Virus record (IMG/VR): IMGVR_UViG_3300010400_000003
Span: 1-64,000 of that record
DNA length: 64,000 nt
Direction: 5' to 3' (one strand)
Source: a virus
In this document: piece after piece, positions 53,357-61,161 of the stretch
Position numbering within the stretch: the stretch's first letter is position 1
How the letters are laid out: each line of letters opens with the position of its first letter
The notes under the pieces: model-generated
Told to the model about the DNA's origin: nothing
Seen by the model: the letters and a program-made list of their open reading frames with translations, nothing else
Database searches by the model: none
Made by a program: the position numbers and the translations under genes

Positions 53357-53584
53357 TTGCAGAGAAACCGGGCCACGGTTGTTTTGTTCGATTGGTATTG
53401 GGAGCGCGCCGCGGCTGAGGTCGTGGCGCGTTTTAACAACTGCGGGCGGCGGGTCATAATCCGACCGAGCCTCATAAGCTTTGGAAACGTGGTGAAACTC
53501 CACGGCTTCGCAACCACTCTCCAGCGCGGCGAAATCAGTTCGTTGTTGCGCCGTCCCGCCTGCGGTGGTAACAAGCGGGCATGA
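53357..53584 (+). CDS. Hypothetical protein, TTG start, 75 aa (doubtful)
   Basis: MQRNRATVVLFDWYWERAAA, then VVARFNNCGRRVIIRPSLIS and FGNVVKLHGFATTLQRGEIS. TTG start at 53357 without a Shine-Dalgarno sequence. The stop overlaps the collar protein ATG (53581-53584), which supports coding. Confidence 0.42.
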   Translation: MQRNRATVVLFDWYWERAAAEVVARFNNCGRRVIIRPSLISFGNVVKLHGFATTLQRGEISSLLRRPACGGNKRA

Positions 53585-54231
53585 GTCCTTTCACCAAGGC
53601 CGAAGCGAAGGCGCTGATTCCTGACCCGACGAGCAGCCTGTGCGGCGTGTTCGTAAAAACTTTGCTCCAACTCCCGGTTTTTTTCTACCAGTGGATTTCC
53701 TCATTTGTCGGCGACGACGGCGAATACATCCGCACGGTTGAGCCGGGCGACCTGATTTATTCGTTCGCGCCGCTGGTGAGCAACCAGCATCGGCTGCGGT
53801 GCGATGGCGCATCGTATTCCACCACGACCTACGCCGTGCTCTACGCCGCGATCGGCAACGCCTTCGACACGATGGACGGACAGAGCGCGCCTGGAGCGGG
53901 GTTCTTTCGAGTGCCCAAGTGCGGTGCGCGCTTCCCGCTGGCAACCGGAAGTCTTCCATTATCTGGCGCTGTGGCCCTTGGATCAGTCAGCGGCGAAGAA
54001 CGGCACGTCTTGCTCGTAGCTGAGATGCCGAAGCACAAGCACGCGACGACGCTTCATCGTTCGAGTCCCGACAGCGGGCCGGACAATCTGTTCGCCACGG
54101 GCAACGGTCCAGACGACGGCGGAGATTATCCTGACCAGACTTACGACACCAGCGAGGTTGGCAGCGACACGGCGCACAACAACATCCCGCCTTACTTTGG
54201 AGTTCACTGCTACATCGCGACCGGAATCTGA
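53581..54231 (+). CDS. Phage tail collar domain protein, 216 aa
   Basis: It has the collar pattern: LRCDGASYSTTTYAVLYAAI, GAGFFRVPKCGARFPLATGS, HKHATTLHRSS and NIPPYFGVHCYIATG. The N-terminal region (EYIRTVEPGDLIYSFA) leads into it. Collar domains occur at fibre bases and in receptor-binding proteins. It begins the tail block, with the next gene starting on its last base. Confidence 0.75.
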   Translation: MSPFTKAEAKALIPDPTSSLCGVFVKTLLQLPVFFYQWISSFVGDDGEYIRTVEPGDLIYSFAPLVSNQHRLRCDGASYSTTTYAVLYAAIGNAFDTMDGQSAPGAGFFRVPKCGARFPLATGSLPLSGAVALGSVSGEERHVLLVAEMPKHKHATTLHRSSPDSGPDNLFATGNGPDDGGDYPDQTYDTSEVGSDTAHNNIPPYFGVHCYIATGI

Positions 54232-54533
54232 TGGGCTTTTTCAAACAGCGAACGACGCCGTTGGCCGTGCTCATCACCCAAGTTTGGGATCGTCAGGCCT
54301 CATCCAGCAGCGTGTACCGGACGAACTATCTCGGCTACACCTGGCCAGCCATTGATCTTGTCCCAGCCTCCGGCAGCGTTCCGTCGCACGGTTTGTTTCA
54401 CGGTCCCGAGGGCGATATTGTCATCAACCACGGCGATTACATCTCGCTTCGCCCGGCCACGGGGAGGGTATCCGCCTCTAGCTGGTACAATTTCGTCGGC
54501 TTCTACGAGGAGGTGCTGAATGTCCCAAACTGA
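54231..54533 (+). CDS. Tail-associated protein, 100 aa
   Basis: MGFFKQRTTPLAVLITQVWD, then NYLGYTWPAIDLVPASGSVP and GDYISLRPATGRVSASSWYN: a strand-rich small protein between the collar protein and the LAGLIDADG ORF. Its 3' end overlaps the endonuclease start (54520-54533). It is probably part of the tail or fibre set. Confidence 0.52.
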   Translation: MGFFKQRTTPLAVLITQVWDRQASSSSVYRTNYLGYTWPAIDLVPASGSVPSHGLFHGPEGDIVINHGDYISLRPATGRVSASSWYNFVGFYEEVLNVPN

Positions 54534-55032
54534 AATACTCGCATATTGCGCTGGATTCTTCGATGGTGAAGGCACTGTAACTATCACCACGGAAAAAACA
54601 AAAGTGAAAACCGGACGGCGAAACCACAGGGTTCAGATAAACGCCTCACAAAAGGAGATTCGTCCTCTGCTGCTGTTCAAAAGCACGTTTGGCGGAAGCG
54701 TGAGACTGATAACCAAGAGGGGAATACGATCTTGCTATACGTGGTGGATATGCGGTCGAGAAAAGCAACTGCTATTCTTGGAGACAATTATTCCTTTCTT
54801 GCTGATAAAAAGAACTGAGGCTGAAATCGCCAAACAATTTCTAGGCACAGTTCGAGAACGGAATGTTCGTGGCAGGATTGGCCAAATAGCGAGAACCGAA
54901 GATTCTGTTTACGAATTGCGGGAACGCCTCTACACGCAGTCAATGAGCGTGAGGCGCAGAAAAAGTCTTATGGAGGATTCGGCTGGCCAATACGAATTCC
55001 CGGTTTCGTCGGTGCTGATCGGACACAACTGA
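54520..55032 (+). CDS. LAGLIDADG-family homing endonuclease, 170 aa
   Basis: The N-terminal EILAYCAGFFDGEGTVTITT is the LAGLIDADG-type helix-loop (AGFFDGEG). LLLFKSTFGGSVRLITKRG and YTWWICGREKQLLFLETIIP follow, the usual single-motif core of about 150 residues. It would cut DNA as a homodimer. It is inserted at the 5' side of the nozzle-like gene, 4 bases before its start, and overlaps the preceding ORF by 14 bases. Confidence 0.78.
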   Translation: MSQTEILAYCAGFFDGEGTVTITTEKTKVKTGRRNHRVQINASQKEIRPLLLFKSTFGGSVRLITKRGIRSCYTWWICGREKQLLFLETIIPFLLIKRTEAEIAKQFLGTVRERNVRGRIGQIARTEDSVYELRERLYTQSMSVRRRKSLMEDSAGQYEFPVSSVLIGHN

Positions 55033-55036
55033 TTCT

Positions 55037-57892
55037 ATGGCTGCTCCAAAAGGAATCCCGGTCGCACCTCTAACTGGATTGTTGGACACGCGAAGCCTTC
55101 CAGATTTGTTGCCCCAAGGAGCATTGCGCTTTCGCCAAAACTGGCAGACGACCGGAGAAGGCAAGTTGCGCCGCGGCTGCGGGTGGACCAAGGCGTTCTC
55201 GCAAACGCCGTACAACAATCAGGATTTCCACGATCAACTGCTGCTGTTCGGCGGGACGGTGCGCGAGCCTGTTACTGGACTGTTCGAGTTCCAGTCCGCG
55301 CGCGGCATCCGCTCGTTCTGGCTGACGACACAGAGCCGGATTGCCAAACTGAACGAGACGACGGGCAACTGGAAGATCATCGCCAGCGGACTCGGCGGCG
55401 GGGCGGGAACGGATTGCAGTGGGCCGCGCTTCAAGGCGGCGAACGTCGGCGATTACGTGATCTTCACCAACGGCCACGACCGGCCCAAGGTTCACCGCCT
55501 GGAGCAACCGCCGTTCGACGACGTGCTGATTGCGGACCTGCCAGATTTGGAACTCATCGGACTGACCAAAGCGGCGCTGGCGTTCGCGTGGAAGGACATC
55601 GTAATTCTGGCCGACGTAGAGATGGACGGCGAGCGTCACCCGAACCGATTCGTCTGGTCCAACCTCAAAGACCCGCAAGGGTTTGATCCAGGCAATCCCG
55701 CCAGCATCACCGGCCAAGACGAGTTCAACTACGGCGAGCGCATCTTGGCTGGCGGACCAACGACCGCTGGCACGTTCCTGATGTACACGACGGAAGGCAT
55801 TTGGGAACTGAGCACGGTCGGCGACTCCCGCGTGTTCGTGAAGCGCGAGGCGTATCCAGGCCGCAAGGCTGATTTCACCGGCTGCCTCAAGTACCAGAAC
55901 ACGCTCGTTGACATCGGCGGCGACCACATTTACATGGCGAAGGACGGCATCTACGCCTTCAACCCGTATCGCTCGGCACCGGAGTTGATCCTGTGGCTGC
56001 ACCGCGCGTCATCCGTGCTGTTCGACGACATTGACGACAGCGCGTGCGCGGCCTCCATCGGATGGTTTCACGATTCCGAAGCGTTCTTCTCGGTCAAGCG
56101 CAACTCAGATGTCGGCTGCCCTGGAATCACGCTCCGCATCGAAACTCAGTTCAAGGTCGCCGACGTGATTGACCGCGGGTTCACAGCGGCAGCCAATTAC
56201 CGGCCGCAACCGATCCAGACCATCCGCGACTTCATTCTGGACAAACGCATCTGCGACTTGAGTGGGTTGACTGAATCGCTGCTCTCAGAGGATCTGCCGC
56301 CGCCGTTCGAGAACGAGGGCTTGCCGTCACCGCTGGCCGAACCGACGGCGGCGTTCGTGCCGCAACAGTTCTACACCGAGAATTACCAGATCATCGGAGA
56401 TGTCGTGACCGAGGATTGGAACAAGGCGACGGCAGACGCGGATTCGCTGTGCGCCCTGCTGGGCGACACGACGCTTGATGACCTGTGCATCAACTGCGAA
56501 TCCGTCTCGGTGCTCATCGCCGCGTCGTCTCGGGATTGGTGTTTGAAGCAATTCGGCGGGTTTTACCGGGAACGGTGCGCCAATCCGACAGCGACCGGGA
56601 ACTTGGAGCAAACGGTAAACCTGCTCGACTCTGGCGTGGACTTCGCGTTTGTCGTGGACGAGTCGGCGAGCCTGCCAACCGTGCGTGCGATCCTGACTTC
56701 GCTGTCGCTGACTTTGGAGGCCAATTTGAGGGCGGCGCATGTCGGCGCCGGAAGCGTGCCCAACCGATACAGCGTCGTCGCCTTCGGTTACGGCGCGGCG
56801 GCGGAGACACAGGTTGACTGGACAGACTCCGCAACGTTTGCCGCAGCCATGCCCACGCTGGGTCCAACGCATGGCGGCGGATTGGAGGAGGACGCCTACG
56901 AAGGCATTGACTTCGCGATCAACAATCTGGCGTGGCGGGACTCCGATCGGGTGACAAAACTCATCTTTTTCATCACTGACGAAGATCGAAATGTTTGGCT
57001 GTACACGAACGGCGTCGGCCAGGCGGGGCATTTTGCCAGCCTGAAAGCGCAGTTGGTTTCGGGCGGGTTCTTGCTCGCCGGCATGACGAGGGATGCGGCG
57101 GCAGGAATGAAGGATGCGTCCAGCAATCTCATCATTGCCTGCGATTCGACGGTGAACCTCGTGACGGAAGGTGACGGTAGCCAAACGTCGGCGACGGGAA
57201 AATCCTATCGCTCAGACGGCGCGGGCGGGTTTACCGAGAGCGCTGGCGTGGACACGGTATCCGCTGCGTGGGTAAGCGACAGTCCAGGCAAGCCCGACGG
57301 CGCGCAGACGGAATACTTCGATCTGCTGATGGACAAGCAGATCGCCGGTTACTGGTTTAATTACAGTCGGTACGAAAGTGGCGGGCCTGTGGCGGCGTCC
57401 GTGCTGGGAATTATCGTGCCGGTGCTGTCCGAGCGCATCCGCCTGGAACTGAACACCGAACTTTACACCTCCGCCGTCGGCAGCTACATCCTCGACGGAT
57501 ACGATTCGATCATCCGGTTCGCCCCACTCTCTCAGGAAGGCGCGCAAGTCATCGTCGAACGCTTTGGGCTGAAAGGCATTCCCGCCGTTCAGGCCGAGCC
57601 GAGAGACATCGAATTGCGTTGCGGTGTCTCAGGCCAGACGGCGGATTCAAACGACGATCACTGCCCGATTGTCTGGCTGGAACTGACGCCGAAGCAACTG
57701 CGCTGCGTGACTGACCGCACGGCGGCCCAGCACACGGCGGCCAAGACCGTGCCGGCGCAGGACATCTCGTGGCGCTTCCATCGGGTCGGAAAAGTCGTGC
57801 ATCTGGAATTGAAGATCACCGGCACGGGCGGAGATTGTGTGTTGAGCGGCGTTGTCGCGAGCGCGAAGGCGACTCCGGCGAGGAACTTCTGA
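55037..57892 (+). CDS. Nozzle/tail tubular B-like protein with vWA domain, 951 aa
   Basis: The N-terminal 330 residues are a repeated-strand propeller-type body (LPDLLPQGALRFRQNWQTTG, GLFEFQSARGIRSFWLTTQS, IYMAKDGIYAFNPYRSAPEL), as in T7 gp12-like tail nozzles. A von Willebrand A domain is inserted at about 530-705. Its MIDAS site is D-E-S-A-S (FVVDESAS) and ITDEDRN provides the last acidic site. The propeller and strand body resumes afterwards (about 745-951). It would form the tail tip channel, with the vWA domain probably exposed for binding. Start at MAAPKGIPVAP. Confidence 0.68.
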   Translation: MAAPKGIPVAPLTGLLDTRSLPDLLPQGALRFRQNWQTTGEGKLRRGCGWTKAFSQTPYNNQDFHDQLLLFGGTVREPVTGLFEFQSARGIRSFWLTTQSRIAKLNETTGNWKIIASGLGGGAGTDCSGPRFKAANVGDYVIFTNGHDRPKVHRLEQPPFDDVLIADLPDLELIGLTKAALAFAWKDIVILADVEMDGERHPNRFVWSNLKDPQGFDPGNPASITGQDEFNYGERILAGGPTTAGTFLMYTTEGIWELSTVGDSRVFVKREAYPGRKADFTGCLKYQNTLVDIGGDHIYMAKDGIYAFNPYRSAPELILWLHRASSVLFDDIDDSACAASIGWFHDSEAFFSVKRNSDVGCPGITLRIETQFKVADVIDRGFTAAANYRPQPIQTIRDFILDKRICDLSGLTESLLSEDLPPPFENEGLPSPLAEPTAAFVPQQFYTENYQIIGDVVTEDWNKATADADSLCALLGDTTLDDLCINCESVSVLIAASSRDWCLKQFGGFYRERCANPTATGNLEQTVNLLDSGVDFAFVVDESASLPTVRAILTSLSLTLEANLRAAHVGAGSVPNRYSVVAFGYGAAAETQVDWTDSATFAAAMPTLGPTHGGGLEEDAYEGIDFAINNLAWRDSDRVTKLIFFITDEDRNVWLYTNGVGQAGHFASLKAQLVSGGFLLAGMTRDAAAGMKDASSNLIIACDSTVNLVTEGDGSQTSATGKSYRSDGAGGFTESAGVDTVSAAWVSDSPGKPDGAQTEYFDLLMDKQIAGYWFNYSRYESGGPVAASVLGIIVPVLSERIRLELNTELYTSAVGSYILDGYDSIIRFAPLSQEGAQVIVERFGLKGIPAVQAEPRDIELRCGVSGQTADSNDDHCPIVWLELTPKQLRCVTDRTAAQHTAAKTVPAQDISWRFHRVGKVVHLELKITGTGGDCVLSGVVASAKATPARNF

Positions 57893-58170
57893 TGCGCGTC
57901 ATCATCCTCGACACCCAAACCGGTATCAGCCATGAAGTAGGCGACGGGCAGAGTTCGTATTATTGGACGGACGGCAACGGTTCATGCGATTGCAACCGGC
58001 GGCTGCTTTGCAGTGTTGAGTCCGATAAACCAGATGGCGTGTGCGAGGGGCACGAGCGATTTCTGATTTCGAGAGTTCTTTCAGTTGAGGAAGGCGACAC
58101 CGCCTGCACGCTGGCTGAACTGAACGAGCATTATCCCGCCACGCTGAAGAAGCGGCACGGGATCAACTGA
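57892..58170 (+). CDS. Hypothetical protein, 92 aa
   Basis: MRVIILDTQTGISHEVGDGQ, then YWTDGNGSCDCNRRLLCSVE and ERFLISRVLSVEEGDTACTL: a Cys-containing, strand-rich protein. The ATG overlaps the nozzle stop by one base; a longer frame is a shadow. Unknown function. Confidence 0.58.
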   Translation: MRVIILDTQTGISHEVGDGQSSYYWTDGNGSCDCNRRLLCSVESDKPDGVCEGHERFLISRVLSVEEGDTACTLAELNEHYPATLKKRHGIN

Positions 58171-58171
58171 C

Positions 58172-58387
58172 ATGGCGACCACAAAACAGCAGAAGCTCGA
58201 CAGCCTGGCGACCAGCCCGGCGACTGGACAGTTCCACGTCGAACCGCTGCCCAAGCTGTCCGAGATGGCGATGGGCTACGGGTTCAAGCGCGGGAACGAG
58301 ATGTGGGACGAGGCAATGGAACGCTGGCGGGTGAATCTTGAAAAGGCGGTCAACAAAATCCTTAGCGAGCGGGACGCCTCGACTTGA
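58172..58387 (+). CDS. Hypothetical protein, 71 aa
   Basis: MATTKQQKLDSLATSPATGQ, then MAMGYGFKRGNEMWDEAMER and VNLEKAVNKILSERDAS. A helical small protein coupled to the next gene by overlap (58384-58387). Unknown function. Confidence 0.55.
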   Translation: MATTKQQKLDSLATSPATGQFHVEPLPKLSEMAMGYGFKRGNEMWDEAMERWRVNLEKAVNKILSERDAST

Positions 58388-59049
58388 AAACATTCTTCAT
58401 CACCGGCCTGCCGCGCAGCCGCACCGCATGGCTCGCCAACTTCTTGACGCACGGGGATGTCTCGTTCTGCTTCCACGACGGTTTGAGGTTCGGAGGTCCT
58501 GAAGGATTGCTCCGAAAAATGGTGGAAGCGAGGCCCGCGTCTGGATTTGTCGGCGACTCAGACAGCGCGTTGCTCTTGTTTTACGAGCAGATCGAATCGC
58601 TTTTTCCGCTCTCTCCGTGGGTGGTTATTCACCGGCCAGTTGACGAAGCGGTGCGAAGTTTCATGGCGTCCATCCCCGCATCCTATTATCCAGAAGTTGC
58701 AGATGGTGCACGGGTGTCTCGCGATTTCGATTATCTGTCACGCAAGATGGATGCGCTCGAACGTCTCATAGACGATCAGCGGTTGCTGCGAGTAAACTAC
58801 GATGATCTTCAGCACGAGCGGACGGCGCGTTCGATTTGGGATCATTCATGGATTCCGCACACGTTTCCTATCGCCCGCTGGCAAATGCTGGATGCGTTGC
58901 GAGTCACGATGATCGCCGAAAAATCCATGCCGGACGCCGGCTTGCTGAAGGCCGCGGCTGAGATCGCGCTTGACTATCCTGCCGCAGAAGGGCATAGCGA
59001 AGCCGTGAAAACACATCACGCCAACCTTCTTCCCGCAGGAGTTCGCTAA
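58384..59049 (+). CDS. Sulfotransferase-like protein, TTG start, 221 aa
   Basis: FFITGLPRSRTAWLANFL (residues 4-21) is the 5'-phosphosulfate-binding P-loop motif of sulfotransferases. A VGDSDSALLLFYEQ segment, a VVIHRPVDEAVRSFM block and RVNYDDLQHERTARSIWDH continue the fold. PAPS-dependent sulfation of a glycan is expected. TTG start at 58384 overlaps the previous stop. It adds a second modification chemistry to the glycosyltransferase set. Confidence 0.65.
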   Translation: MKTFFITGLPRSRTAWLANFLTHGDVSFCFHDGLRFGGPEGLLRKMVEARPASGFVGDSDSALLLFYEQIESLFPLSPWVVIHRPVDEAVRSFMASIPASYYPEVADGARVSRDFDYLSRKMDALERLIDDQRLLRVNYDDLQHERTARSIWDHSWIPHTFPIARWQMLDALRVTMIAEKSMPDAGLLKAAAEIALDYPAAEGHSEAVKTHHANLLPAGVR

Positions 59050-60140
59050 TGGCCGCCGCCGCAGGTGCCATCATTGGGGCCGGGCTGGGCGTGGCCGAGC
59101 CGTTGGTCGGCAGCGGCAAGAACCGCGTCGTCCGTCTGGATCGCTACCCGGAAATTACGGATCAGCGGTTGCCGGATTTGTTCAAGGATTACGACGCTTC
59201 CAGAACCTCTGGCAAGGATGCGTTCGACGAATGGCTGAAATCTTGGACCGCCGATATTGGCAGCGCGAACGCCTTGGCAACCCAAGAAAGAGGCGGCTGG
59301 GATCGCTACTGGAATTTGGGCGGTACCGGCCTTCTGCCGGAACAGCAAGACTGGCTGACGCGCTTCGGCGGGGCAACGCGCACAGCGACCGACCTTGGCA
59401 ATGCCTACGCGCTGCGAAACCAGAATCTTGATCGCATTGGAGGTGGGGGAGGGGGCAATAGTTGGGCCATGCGCGCATTGGCTGGGGACGCCGCCGGGCG
59501 CGAAAGCCAAATGTTGCTGGCGCTGCTTTCCCAAGAGCAGGCGATGCGCGACAGAAACGAGGCGACCAAACTCGCCAGCGGAGGCATCCGACAGGCAATC
59601 CAAGACGCCCTGACGAACCGGGCTTACATGCCGACCGATCGTCTGCGGGCAGACTACGGTTGGGACACGAGCGCATTGGCAAGCCTCATTCCAATTTTGC
59701 AGGCCAGCACGATCACCGGCATCAAGCATACGCCGAGCGGCGGACAGAAAGCGATTGCGGCCATCCGCGGTGGGCTGAGCGGCGCCATGGGCGGCGCCAT
59801 GGGAAACTTCGGCGGCGGTGGGGGTGGTGGAGGCGGAAGCGGTGCGAGTGCCGGCCAATCCTCGATCAACTGGCTTGGCGCTGGAACCGGCCCTGGCGGT
59901 GGAGGCGGCGGATGGGGCGGCGGTGCGCCGAATCAATATGGCCAAGGGCTGTCGAACATCGCCCAATCGTTCGGCTCGATCTACGGGGCGCTGGCTGGCC
60001 GGCCGACAACCGCGAGCGCCGCGCCTTACGCGCCCGATTGGGGATTCTACAATTCGATCAACCAGCCTCCGGCTGCCAGCGGCGGCGGGTGGTCTTTCCC
60101 GGCGTTGGGGAACACTTGGGGATCCATCGCCGGAATTTGA
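59049..60140 (+). CDS. Gly-rich internal virion-like protein, 363 aa
   Basis: The N-terminal AAGAIIGAGLGVAEPLVGSG is a hydrophobic glycine-rich helix, as in ejected membrane-active virion proteins. A helical middle follows (DYDASRTSGKDAFDEWLKSW, RESQMLLALLSQEQAMRDRN). The C-terminal third has long Gly runs (residues about 250-305). It lies at the start of the presumed ejection block. Its ATG overlaps the preceding stop by one base. Confidence 0.58.
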   Translation: MAAAAGAIIGAGLGVAEPLVGSGKNRVVRLDRYPEITDQRLPDLFKDYDASRTSGKDAFDEWLKSWTADIGSANALATQERGGWDRYWNLGGTGLLPEQQDWLTRFGGATRTATDLGNAYALRNQNLDRIGGGGGGNSWAMRALAGDAAGRESQMLLALLSQEQAMRDRNEATKLASGGIRQAIQDALTNRAYMPTDRLRADYGWDTSALASLIPILQASTITGIKHTPSGGQKAIAAIRGGLSGAMGGAMGNFGGGGGGGGGSGASAGQSSINWLGAGTGPGGGGGGWGGGAPNQYGQGLSNIAQSFGSIYGALAGRPTTASAAPYAPDWGFYNSINQPPAASGGGWSFPALGNTWGSIAGI

Positions 60141-60143
60141 GCC

Positions 60144-61109
60144 ATGCCATCGGTCCTTTACGCCAACGACTTCGGCCAACTAGGCGGGCTGATGCAGAAC
60201 GAGGTTGCCCGCGAAGCAACGCTCGCGGAAGCGGATCGTCGCGCGCGCCAGCAGCAGGCTCAATTTGAAGCGGCGCAACGGGCGGCAGCGATTCAAAATC
60301 TCCAAACGCTCGCACTGCACAACGCGCAACTAAAAGCCTTAGAGGCCCAGCACGCCGATACGCTGCGATTGCAAGAGCGCGGGCTGAAGCTCGACGAGGA
60401 TTACCGCAAGTGGCTGATGCAACAGCCGTCCAAAGACACGGCGAAGGTGGACGCTCAAGCGGAGAACTTCGCGCTGCAAAAGCTCGTCACCGATGTCAAC
60501 ACCGACGGCTCGCTCGACACGGAAAGCGACGCCTTCAAAAAGGCGCATCCGTTGGTGCAGCAAACTCTTTTGGCCGCCGCGGCTGAGAAGCAGAAGGAAA
60601 TCAAACCGCGACTGGACCGGAGGCTTGCCGCGCTGAACGTCGCGAACCAGGTTGCCCGCATGGAGCAGGTCGCCGCCGGCATCGAGGCGACTCCAAAGCC
60701 GTCGGTTGGACTCGGAGAAGGTGACGACGAGACGCCAACGACGCCACACCGCGGATTGAACTTTCGAGTGCCCGACTGGCTTGGCGGCGCGAAGTCGAAC
60801 GACCCGAAAGCCATCGCACAGGACCTCAAGACCAAGGCGACTGAGTTGCGCGCGAAAAACGCTAAGTTGTTGGAGGAAGCGGGCCTTACCCAAGACCCCA
60901 AGACGAAGCACTTCACGACGCAGTTCCCGGACTGGTACAAGGAAGTCGTCGGGCGTCAACTGCGCATGGCCGCGCCGCCGACGGCGGGCACGAACATGCC
61001 GACGATGCCCGTGCGTGTGCGCCTGAGCGATGGACGCATCCTCCGCACCACGAGCGACAAGCTTCCGGCGGTCGCCACGCGCGATCCAAACGCAGTCCTG
61101 TTGCAGTAA
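60144..61109 (+). CDS. Coiled-coil virion-associated protein, 321 aa
   Basis: Residues 18-150 are predicted coiled coil (LAEADRRARQQQAQFEAAQR, KALEAQHADTLRLQERGLKL). Further helices and a strand-rich C-terminus follow (MPTMPVRVRLSDGRILRTTS). It lies between the Gly-rich protein and the giant protein. It is probably an internal virion or ejection protein. Confidence 0.58.
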   Translation: MPSVLYANDFGQLGGLMQNEVAREATLAEADRRARQQQAQFEAAQRAAAIQNLQTLALHNAQLKALEAQHADTLRLQERGLKLDEDYRKWLMQQPSKDTAKVDAQAENFALQKLVTDVNTDGSLDTESDAFKKAHPLVQQTLLAAAAEKQKEIKPRLDRRLAALNVANQVARMEQVAAGIEATPKPSVGLGEGDDETPTTPHRGLNFRVPDWLGGAKSNDPKAIAQDLKTKATELRAKNAKLLEEAGLTQDPKTKHFTTQFPDWYKEVVGRQLRMAAPPTAGTNMPTMPVRVRLSDGRILRTTSDKLPAVATRDPNAVLLQ

Positions 61110-61124
61110 CCGCGAAGTGATTTC

Positions 61125-61153
61125 TTGCCTTCCCGCTTGAACTGGTGCTAAGT
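61125..61153 (+). promoter_or_regulatory. Candidate near-leaderless promoter
   Basis: TTGCCT (61125-61130), 17-bp spacer, CTAAGT (61148-61153), ATG at 61162. Geometry matches the candidates at 33987, 36931 and 40533. Confidence 0.3.
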
Positions 61154-61161
61154 CTGTCCAC

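Noticed and set aside
59046-60179. A 377-codon minus-strand frame opposite the Gly-rich virion protein
   Set aside because: It is a shadow of glycine codons (GGC/GGN) on the plus strand; the product is Ser/Arg/Pro-rich without motifs.
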